A stretch of DNA of 11,747 bases from Stephanodiscus triporus (taxonomy: Eukaryota > Bacillariophyta > Thalassiosirophyceae > Thalassiosirales > Thalassiosiraceae), in contig JALLAZ010000836.1 of assembly GCA_036939755.1 (NCBI GenBank), forward strand, positions 1 through 11,747. Direction: 5' to 3'. The position numbers and the translations under genes are program-made. Below, one piece after another: positions 1-6,195 of the stretch. Each line of letters opens with the position of its first letter. Position 1 is the first letter of the stretch. Under the pieces are notes generated by a model. That model did not search any database. It had not been told where the DNA came from and worked only from the letters and a program-made list of their open reading frames with translations.

Positions 1-212
1 GGGAGAATCACCCGTCATGCTGTCCGCTATTTTCTTGGCCTTTCCTTTTCTCTTCGGCTGTGCGAGCTGATATTATTGCGAGGTGGATCAGGTTGTTGTT
101 TACGTTGATGTGAGGTTTTTGCAGTGCTTTGGTGTTCTGTTTTGTCGCTTTTCTTTGTCTCTCGAGAGGTACGGTGTTACTTAGGACATTGATTGTATGT
201 ACGATACCCACC

Positions 213-338
213 CACTCAAACTCTTGTAACCCGCCCTACGTAACTTACAGGTACGTAGATGCAGGAACAGGTATGTCCTGCCCTACGTACCTGGAAATTA
301 CGTAAGTAGGGCGGGTACGGGTCAAGATTCAAGTTTGA
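213..338. repeat. Long imperfect inverted repeat (fold-back element)
   Basis: The left arm (about 213-266) is the interrupted reverse complement of the right arm (about 276-338), around a 9-base centre. Matching blocks are CTCAAAC/GTTTGAT, CCCGCCCTAC (230-239) with GTAGGGCGGG (307-316), AGGTACGTAG (249-258) with CTACGTACCT (283-292), and GCAGGA (261-266) with TCCTGC (276-281). Small indels separate the blocks. The transcript would fold into a hairpin of about 125 nt. It could be a miniature fold-back transposon or a structured regulatory element; no target-site duplication was recognised. Confidence 0.7.
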
Positions 339-718
339 TTGTGTTTGACGGTCCGAGCCGAATGACGATGGCGATATGCGAACCCACACAAGGACTTCAA
401 CAGTCATAGCGTCATACGTAGAGTAAGTTAGTAGCGTCTACACGGCAATTTTGTACTCCGACTTGTGTCATACGATCACGGACAGCTGGGTCGCTCTTCG
501 GCTATCTCGCCATCTCAGTTCCAGTTATTCCTACGCACCCTAAGTACCACAACATACTTTTTATGCAATTTGATGGACGGGGTGGGTTGAAAAACCTTAA
601 AGGAAGAGCTATGCGGAAAACTGCGTCTTTTCCTTGCTGTGGAAAAACGTTCACTGACTCCGTCGGGAGACTGTCCTCTGAGCCACGGTGTGTCACAAAT
701 TTTGCGCCACCCGCCACC

Positions 719-739
719 ATGGCAGAGCTTGTTCCATAA
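719..739 (+). promoter_or_regulatory. Possible upstream ORF in the leader of the menin-like gene
   Basis: An ATG at 719 sits in the context GCCACCATGG, a textbook animal-type Kozak match. It opens a six-codon frame (MAELVP) that stops at 737-739, 22 bases before the main ATG at 762. If the transcript starts upstream of 719, this would be a translated uORF that could dampen translation of the main frame. The transcript start is unknown, and the Kozak preference of this organism is not established from the window, so the role is an inference. Confidence 0.35.
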
Positions 740-761
740 AGAAGATCTTATCTCATAGAGT

Positions 762-2270
762 ATGTCGGATCGGCAGCAGCATGACAGGTTTTCGGGTCGA
801 GTGATCTACGACGACCCGACCTCTCCCCCCGGCGAATCAGCGCACCGACGGCGGTTGGGAGACGACGACGACGACGACGACGCGCAGGTTCACGAGGAGC
901 TCCTGCGCGCATTCCGAAACGACGTCGACTACCTCGAATCCGACGCCCACGACGAGACGCGTAAATATCGCATACTCGCCGAGTGGAGCTGCGTCGTCGG
1001 ATACTGCGAGGCTCTATCCACCCACGCGGATGCGTCGCGTCGATACTCGATGTTTCCGGTGCCACTCGACTCGTTGCGACGTTTGGTCGAGGAGGAATTC
1101 GTGCCGTTGCTCCACGACGCGGCCCGATCGGACGCAGCCCCGAGGACGAGGGACGATGACGACGACGCGACGGCCGGAAGGGGTGAGAGCGTCCACAGGC
1201 GGACGGTCCGGGCCGTGTCAAACGCAATCTGGGGAAAGGCGCAAAACAAAAATTCCTCGACGCGGGATGAGCTCCATGCCAACAGCCTCTACAGCTGCCT
1301 TCGCGGGGAAATCGATGGCAAGAGCTTGGATTGCTTCGGGGCGGCGCTATTGGTCGTCATCGGGATGAACATGCTTGGCTTCCGAGGCAGCCGCTTGACG
1401 TTGAGTGAGGATCACGCGTACGAGAGCCACCTCGTCGAGGACGGCGACGGCGATGGTACGGACACGGACGAGGCGAATCATCGTCGACGATCGTCCGTTA
1501 AACGAGCCACCTGCGAGGTGGCCATCCCGGGGAACACGAAGGCCGCTCGGGCCAAGCGCGGGAGGGAAATTTCGCGCACGTTCGAGTCGAAATCCGGCGC
1601 CGTTACCGCGGAAACCTCGTGGTTGTACATGGCGAAGAATCCGGTATTGTGCAACACGCCCTGCATGGTTATGGCCGCGATGATTTCCAACCTGAATTGC
1701 GATATCGGCAAGAATAGACCCGGATCCGATGACGGCAGACCTCTAGTAGTCAGTCGACCGCTGTACAGATTGAAACGCGACATGCTGTGGATCCTTCACG
1801 AGTGCATGACCGCGTTTCCGTTTGCGTTAATGGAGCTGGGGGAATGCGAGGAGCACCTTAGCTCACAGAGAGGAATGGAATGGGTAGACGCATCAGAGTT
1901 GTTGCAATGTAAAGGGACTCTCATCCTCAGGAATGAGAAATTATTTTTGGATGCTATAAGCATTTCGAAGAGTCGGTATGGGGATGCTCAAGTTTACCCC
2001 TACTTATATTGCGGTCACTATCACCGCGACGCTGGACGGGATGGTCAAGAATATCGACTAGTCGAAGCATTGAGACTTTATTCCAATGCTACTCGAGTTG
2101 CTAGCTCCTACCGATACGATGCCAAAGATTGCTTGCAATTGATGAAGCACTTCACAACAGTGGCGTCGTTGATATTGAAAGATATTCTGCTTTCACCATG
2201 GGATTCTGGGGGGATTATGAACAAATCTAAGCCGTGGATAAAGGTTGATGGTACGATAGAGGGGGGATAA
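762..2270 (+). CDS. MEN1-like: Menin (MEN1) homologue, C-terminally truncated copy
   Basis: This intronless frame encodes 502 residues that follow menin almost from end to end. Recognisable blocks are the N-terminal helical segment (about 43-88), VSNAIW (152-157), the SLYSCLRGEIDGKSLD region (175-190), LTLSEDHAY (212-220, human LALSEDHAW), SWLYM (286-290), MLWILHE (341-347), YPYLYCGHYH (412-421) and YRY (450-452). Menin is a nuclear scaffold that in animals binds the MLL/KMT2 histone H3K4 methyltransferases, LEDGF and JunD. Insertions rich in Asp, Arg and Ser (34-40, 131-135, 224-245) fall between conserved blocks. After D496 the frame leaves the family and ends with six unrelated residues, so the C-terminal helical part and the tail are missing here; a matching 3' piece lies at 11009-11524. 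The ATG at 762 leaves a short unconserved leader before the menin homology. The family call rests on my own residue-level recognition. Confidence 0.85.
   Translation: MSDRQQHDRFSGRVIYDDPTSPPGESAHRRRLGDDDDDDDAQVHEELLRAFRNDVDYLESDAHDETRKYRILAEWSCVVGYCEALSTHADASRRYSMFPVPLDSLRRLVEEEFVPLLHDAARSDAAPRTRDDDDDATAGRGESVHRRTVRAVSNAIWGKAQNKNSSTRDELHANSLYSCLRGEIDGKSLDCFGAALLVVIGMNMLGFRGSRLTLSEDHAYESHLVEDGDGDGTDTDEANHRRRSSVKRATCEVAIPGNTKAARAKRGREISRTFESKSGAVTAETSWLYMAKNPVLCNTPCMVMAAMISNLNCDIGKNRPGSDDGRPLVVSRPLYRLKRDMLWILHECMTAFPFALMELGECEEHLSSQRGMEWVDASELLQCKGTLILRNEKLFLDAISISKSRYGDAQVYPYLYCGHYHRDAGRDGQEYRLVEALRLYSNATRVASSYRYDAKDCLQLMKHFTTVASLILKDILLSPWDSGGIMNKSKPWIKVDGTIEGG
867..887 (+). repeat. GAC trinucleotide run inside the menin-like gene
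   Basis: A short run of GAC/GACGAC repeats encodes an Asp tract at residues 34-40. A second acidic run (GATGACGACGAC, near 1155) encodes residues 131-135. These are length-variable loops in the predicted protein and not conserved menin blocks. Confidence 0.8.
2121..2249 (+). repeat. Segment duplicated at 11009-11137
   Basis: These 129 bases match 11009-11137 with eight substitutions and no gaps (about 94% identity). Similarity fades right after GGTTGAT in both copies. The segment encodes menin residues 454-496. In the downstream copy the frame continues into further menin sequence, whereas here it stops after six codons. Confidence 0.95.
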
Positions 2271-2875
2271 TAAGGACTTCCAGGAAGCCGGCTAAAAACT
2301 TTTTCTCAGTTGTTATCGGACCTGTCGCACCTATTATGGATAATTTCTGATTCGCGAGAGAAGCCAGTTTTTTTTGCTTTTTCTCAGAGCTTGTCCAAGT
2401 GCATGGAGAGAAAAGAAAAAAGATGAACATCGAACATCACACATATAATGACTGGCTTTTCTCGCAATTTTCTGTCTCTTTTCTGTCTTGCTTCTCGAAA
2501 AAATGTTCATTCACTAATGGCGCTTGGAGTGCGATCGAACTTTCCAAGGCACTTTCACAAATAAACAAATTAGTTTTTCCTTAGTATTTTACGAGTCATA
2601 ATGTCTACCATCAGAAAATTCTTTCTCTGGTCCTTTTCACCTGCGGCAAAGTTCGGCCGAGCCTTTTTCGCACTCCACAATGAGGATTGACAGCACGTCG
2701 GGTAGGTAGGTAATGTTTTATTTCCTTGGCCACCAGTGGTCGAATGGGACCGCCAATGGTATCATTAGAAGCGGATTTTTACCGCGCATCCAGCGATGCA
2801 ACATTCAACTGTGTCTCACGTGCTGTTTTTTCTGTGTGATAGCTAAAGAATAACAGGACATGCACATCTCCGCAT

Positions 2876-2909
2876 CGCCGCCGCCGCCACCTCCTCCTCC
2901 TCCTCCGCC
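2876..2909. repeat. CCG/CCT trinucleotide microsatellite
   Basis: A run of CCG units passes directly into CCT units. It translates to a poly-proline stretch in one frame and to a poly-arginine-like stretch on the opposite strand, which explains the open frames overlapping it. Confidence 0.85.
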
Positions 2910-3040
2910 ACTCTGGAGTCCTGCGTGTTTCCAAATAAGGGAGGATAGAAAGAGTCGGCATCACAGTTCAAGTTTGGTTGAATCCCCAGGGTACTATTCA
3001 ACATTTGATGGTGTCGTCCCTGGCGGCATTGTCCCCCTTC

Positions 3041-3068
3041 CTGCCAGTGGCGAGTGACCCACTGGCAG
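3041..3068. repeat. Perfect 10-bp stem-loop
   Basis: CTGCCAGTGG (3041-3050) is the exact reverse complement of CCACTGGCAG (3059-3068), with an 8-base loop. It sits between two copies of TGGYGGCATTG about 60 bases apart. Function is unknown; it may be part of a small mobile or structured element. Confidence 0.7.
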
Positions 3069-3295
3069 CAACGTCTTACCTGGTGGCATTGTTTGGTTAT
3101 TCATGTTCTTCTTGTAACAAATGCTCAGTTCTAAATGTATTTAATTTATGCATACACTCGTGGTAGATTTATCAGATTATGCCACAAATGTTATGAGTGC
3201 GGTAAAGCATCTCTCGGGCCCAACTGGCCTGGCGGGAAGCTGGCAATCTGATTCCTTCATTCTCCAAAGGCAAGCATCTTTTTGCATTGTGACAG

Positions 3296-3481
3296 CCAAG
3301 CACTAGCTCAAAAAACGCATGGCGACCGCCTCCATCCTGCTATCGTCGCGACATTCGCTTGCCGTTGTCGTCAGCGACTGAGGCCCTTGGCAAGAGGGCA
3401 CTGGTCGCATACCTTCAGTCTGAATTGGATACTATCGAACTCCTGCTCAAAGTCATGGATCGTTTCGAATTCAACGAATGA
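3296..3481 (+). other. Possible terminal exon or small-gene remnant
   Basis: A frame opens directly after a good acceptor-like sequence (TTTTTGCATTGTGACAG, AG at 3294-3295) and runs 61 codons to a TGA at 3479-3481. The second half reads like a charged amphipathic helix (ALGKRALVAYLQSELDTIEL onward). Alternatively, an ATG at 3319 in another frame gives MATASILLSSRHSLAVVVSD and stops at 3379, just where the helix-coding frame continues, so a frameshifted small gene is also possible. No upstream exon or family was identified. It converges on the HAD gene ending at 3511. Confidence 0.25.
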
Positions 3482-3510
3482 CGTTTGTTGGGCTATCTTG
3501 GAAAAAATAA

Positions 3511-4188
3511 TTAGATCTTGCGTTTCATCAAGTGAAACTCTCTAATTTGTGTCTCTATCAATCGTACCCCCAAGCACACCTCGGTCAGCGTCAGGCCCAC
3601 CGAACTTTCGGTCTTAACTGCATGTTTGATTGCTTCTGGCAAAACTCTACCCTCGACGTTCACCAAATCTTCGTCGTCGAGGGCTATCCACGATCGTACG
3701 ATGTATTCCTCCCTTGCGTTATTAGCCTTCGTCCATACCCAATTGAGAATTTCCTCGTGTCGCGTGGCGTGATAATTCGGATCCGTGACATCGAAGAACG
3801 AGTCCGAGTGCGACTTCCAAACTCGCAGCACGGTCGCGTCCTCCCTCCCCCTCGCGATCGCGTATGCGCGAAAGCTCGATAGTATGTCCTCGACGAATTC
3901 CGGACGCGCTCGCCACGTCGATGACAGGACGAGCTTCGCGCGGTACGACGACGACGACGACGATGCATCATCGTTCGTCGCCTCCTCTCCACTCGCGTTG
4001 AGACGGGTCAACAACGTCGTTAGCGCCTCCATGGTCCGATCGGGAAAGATACATCCTTCCGTGTGGCGCGTTAACTCGTTATGTTGCTGGCGGTCGCCAA
4101 TGCGGGCGCCGCCCCCGAACGGAAGGAGGACGCCGTCGATGTCAAGGAAGATGACGTCCACGAGCTTCGGCATCGCCGCATCGCGCAT
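3511..4188 (-). CDS. HAD-superfamily protein of the HAD_SAK type
   Basis: The 225-residue protein has the HAD phosphohydrolase signature: motif I FLDIDGVL (14-21, catalytic Asp16 and Asp18), motif II LVLSSTWR (86-93) and motif IV ALDDEDL (169-175). A conserved RHEEILNW segment (143-150) lies between them. The arrangement resembles the HAD-like domain named after Swiss Army Knife RNA-repair proteins, whose members are often uncharacterised; no kinase or ligase partner domain is present. A Ser run (76-81) comes from a trinucleotide repeat. Met6 (MPKLVDVIFLD) is an equally credible start. The C-terminal VGLTLTE (197-203) fits the family end. It is transcribed away from eIF3f across 131 bp. The substrate cannot be told from sequence. 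Confidence 0.8.
   Translation of the reverse strand: MRDAAMPKLVDVIFLDIDGVLLPFGGGARIGDRQQHNELTRHTEGCIFPDRTMEALTTLLTRLNASGEEATNDDASSSSSSYRAKLVLSSTWRARPEFVEDILSSFRAYAIARGREDATVLRVWKSHSDSFFDVTDPNYHATRHEEILNWVWTKANNAREEYIVRSWIALDDEDLVNVEGRVLPEAIKHAVKTESSVGLTLTEVCLGVRLIETQIREFHLMKRKI
3946..3965 (-). repeat. GAC/GTC trinucleotide run in the HAD gene
   Basis: Repeated GAC on the plus strand encodes the poly-Ser stretch (residues about 76-81) of the minus-strand HAD protein. It lies in a loop between the N-terminal motif I region and motif II and is probably not structural. Confidence 0.8.
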
Positions 4189-4319
4189 GGCCTATCGCGT
4201 CATGTGTTACAAGTAGTTACAACAACACTCTTCTCCTAACAGACGGTCTGTCATTCCATTCACCCGGTCTGTCATTCACCCGTAAACCGGAAACAACCAC
4301 ACACACCAAACAAAACACC
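4189..4319. promoter_or_regulatory. Divergent promoter region with a 21-bp tandem motif
   Basis: Only 131 bp separate the start codons of the HAD gene (-) and eIF3f (+), so both promoters must lie here or within the leaders. The sequence CGGTCTGTCATTC occurs twice, at 4244-4256 and 4265-4277, with a 21-bp period, and each copy is followed by a C-rich or pyrimidine-rich tail. The first copy overlaps the near-palindrome AGACGGTCT. These are candidate transcription-factor sites. An A/C-rich leader (ACAACCACACACACCAAAC) runs up to the eIF3f ATG. No TATA box was seen. Confidence 0.5.
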
Positions 4320-5595
4320 ATGGCGGCAGCGCTCGCCCACGACAATCTCCCCCCCGCCACCTACGGGTGCTCCCCCGCCCTCCTCCTCAACTCCCCCGCC
4401 GTCACCCGGTCGGTCGCCGCCGTCGCCGCGAGCGCCGTGGCGGGCGCAGGCAGCGACGGCGGGGGAGCAGGGGGCGAGACCATGCCGGTATCGACCGTGT
4501 TCGTGCATCCCATCGTGCTCCTGAGCGTGCTAGACCATCACACGCGAAGGCAGGAGGGGGCCGGGCGCGTCATCGGGACGCTTCTCGGGAAGAGGGATGG
4601 CGATCGGGTGAGAGGAGAAAGAGTCGAGGATTTGCTCGTAATTCATTTGTTCGTCGTGGTGTCGGAGATTACGTGATCGCAGCACATCGGATGAGTCCGG
4701 GGAGAATCGCTTCAAAACCGGCCGAGTTTGCCCTGAATGCGCACGTCGTTAGTTCCGAAGGAGACAAAGATCAAACGTCGAGTCTGCCAGATGTCATTAT
4801 TCTTTCTCATCCTACATCTCTTCGCTTCCCCATTCGCGAATATTATTTCCCCCACATCGCAAAAAAAAGGTCGAGATCACCAACGCCTTCGCCGTCCCTC
4901 ACGCCGAGCGTGGCGACGAGGTCGCCATCGGGAAGGACTTCAACCGCCAGATGCTCGCCCTCCACCTTCGTGCGAATCCGCGAGAGACCGTCGTGGGATG
5001 GTACGCCACCGCCATGCCCGTCGACGACGGAGAGAGCAAGTGCATCGTCGACACGAGCTCTCTCATTCACGAATTCTACGCGGGAGAGTGCGACGACGAT
5101 CCCATCCACCTGGTGGTGGACACCGGCCTGCGCACGGACGCCGTGCCCCTGCGCGCGTACAAGTCCATCCCCGTTTGCGTGAAGGGCGAGCCGCTGGCGA
5201 ACATGTTCCACGAGATACGATTGTCGTTGAGGTCGTCCGACAGCGAGCGCATATGCGTCGATCGGATGATTGGTTCGGCCTCCGACCCGGACGGGGCGCC
5301 GGCCTCGAGGGACGAGGGCGCGGCACTCCAGCTTTCCATGGAGAGGCTGCTCTCCATGCTCGAGACTTGCTCCGAGTACGTTGACGGGGTGGTCGAAGGA
5401 TCGATAACGCCCGATGACGAAGTGGGACGAGACATATCGGAAACTCTCAGCTCGGTGCCGCGCATCCGACCAGAGGTGTTTGATAAGATGTTCAATGACA
5501 GCCTGCAGGACCTGTTGATGGTAACGTATTTGTCCAATATTACGAAGACTCAGCTTATGATTGCCGAGAAGCTGAACGAAACGTTGGGGAAGTAG
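4320..5595 (+). CDS. EIF3F: Eukaryotic translation initiation factor 3 subunit F (eIF3f), one intron
   Basis: Exon 1 (4320-4607) and exon 2 (4870-5595) join in phase 0 to give 337 residues, close to animal (357) and plant (293) eIF3f. After an Ala/Gly-rich N-terminus (1-55), the MPN domain (about 57-190) shows VFVHPIVLLSVLDHHTRR (60-77), GRVIGTLLG (82-90), ITNAFAVPH (99-107) and VVGWYATA (137-144). It has no HxH...D zinc motif, as expected for this inactive MPN subunit. The C-terminal helices carry VGRDISETL (281-289) and the signature DLLMVTYLSN (310-319). eIF3f is a core subunit of the cytosolic eIF3 complex that recruits mRNA to the 40S ribosome. The ATG at 4320 follows an A/C-rich leader. 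The gene shares its upstream region with the divergent HAD gene. Confidence 0.95.
4608..4869 (+). other. Intron of eIF3f
   Basis: The donor GTGAGA (4608) and the acceptor AG (4868-4869) restore the MPN domain exactly between residues ...KRDGDR and VEITNAF. The intron is 262 nt long. The acceptor is preceded by eight A residues, with the pyrimidine-rich tract (TTATTTCCCCC) lying further upstream, which is an unusual arrangement. Several in-frame stops prevent read-through. Confidence 0.9.
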
Positions 5596-5935
5596 GGAAG
5601 TGCCGTTGTCATTGTTTCGGTTTGGTCTTTGGGATGACGCTTCCCCCCTAAAATAATAATACGATTAAGAGAGAGGGAGAGAAAGAGAGAGAGTGAGAGA
5701 GAGAGGAAGAGAGAGAGCCAATGCTACCATTTCCAAATTAAATAACACAGACAGACAGAAAAGGGAAAACAAGTTCATTTGCCCTTGACTGTCATTGTGC
5801 TAAACACTGTGTGATTCAAGGCATAGTTATTTTACATTGGGGTGAGATACCAATATGACCTCTAAAAGAAAAATCAATGAATTGATGAATTCTGCACAGT
5901 GTTGAGGAAAATGGGCAACTCGTCATATTTTTATC
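5596..5935. other. eIF3f 3' flank: GA-rich tract and fold-back DNA
   Basis: No coding frame was found. The eIF3f 3' UTR presumably lies here. A purine tract of GA repeats occupies 5667-5717. Between 5800 and 5906 there is an imperfect fold-back (AAACACTGTG near 5803 against CACAGTGTTG near 5895). An element around 5831-5868 reappears inverted at 5994-6030, inside the transposon. Confidence 0.6.
5667..5717. repeat. GA-rich purine microsatellite
   Basis: About 50 bases consist almost entirely of GA dinucleotides with a few G, A or T interruptions. It lies 70 bases after the eIF3f stop codon, in the probable 3' UTR. Confidence 0.9.
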
Positions 5936-6030
5936 ACGTTATAAATTTAAAACAGCCGAATTTGGTTATAAATTAAGACAGCTATAAAAATATTTTTAGA
6001 GGTCATTTGTAAAATCACGGTATCTTCGTC
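5855..6030. repeat. Inverted repeat spanning the left edge of the MULE
   Basis: ATGACCTCTAAAA (5855-5867) is the exact reverse complement of TTTTAGAGGTCAT (5994-6006). Beyond it, GATACC (5846-5851) matches GGTATC (6019-6024) after an 11-base interruption. One arm lies outside the terminal inverted repeat and one inside, so the left boundary was rearranged or two elements are nested. Confidence 0.55.
5936..5990 (+). repeat. Left terminal inverted repeat of the MULE
   Basis: It begins ACGTTATAAA and contains AACAGCCGAA and GGTTATAAATTA. It pairs with 8233-8287 in reverse complement at 47 of 55 positions without gaps. The outermost ten bases are perfectly conserved. Confidence 0.85.
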
Positions 6031-6195
6031 CCACGCTTTTTTCATTTGCTTGAATGTCATTGCCGCCCCACGACAGGAGGATACCATGCTGCCATAATTT
6101 TTGACCTCGACCTCGAGTGCCCCGCCTATGACAATGACGCCGCCGCCGCTGCCTCCGCCTGCCCCCTCTCCCTTCGCCTTTTTAATTGTTTTGTT

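Larger units (their letters stand above)
1..761. other. Upstream non-coding region before the menin-like gene
   Basis: No frame here reads like a conserved protein. Open frames occur on the minus strand (8-211, 216-407, 502-720), but they are short, lack recognisable motifs, and one of them is a translation of the fold-back repeat. The region holds a long imperfect palindrome (213-338), five TACGTA hexamers (237, 252, 284, 299, 415) and a tiny upstream ORF at 719-739. The last 100 bases or so are presumably promoter and 5' leader of the gene starting at 762. No clear TATA box was identified. Confidence 0.6.
2271..3295. other. Non-coding stretch with low-complexity DNA and a hairpin
   Basis: No continuation of menin coding sequence is visible in any frame. 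The stretch contains a CCG/CCT run (about 2876-2909), a GGTAGGTAGGTA run near 2699, and a perfect 10-bp hairpin (3041-3068) flanked by near-identical TGGCGGCATTG (3021-3031) and TGGTGGCATTG (3081-3091). Open frames here (2399-2584, 2779-2964, 2860-3057, 2978-3166) look like chance or low-complexity translations. The first few hundred bases may be 3' UTR. Confidence 0.55.

Noticed and set aside
748..1282. Arg-rich and Ser-rich open frames antisense to the menin-like gene
   Set aside because: They are shadows of GC-rich coding DNA with GAC repeats; the plus frame carries the conserved family motifs.
2251..3295. GT at 2251 as an intron donor leading to the missing menin C-terminus
   Set aside because: No menin C-terminal sequence was found downstream before the HAD gene, and the second copy reads through this point without an intron.
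3785..4216. 143-residue plus-strand frame over the HAD gene
   Set aside because: Antisense shadow; the minus frame has the HAD motifs DIDGV, SSTWR and LDDEDL.
4367..5537. Long frames overlapping eIF3f in other phases and on the minus strand
   Set aside because: They are Arg/Pro-rich shadows of the GC-rich eIF3f exons and intron; the spliced eIF3f model explains the region.
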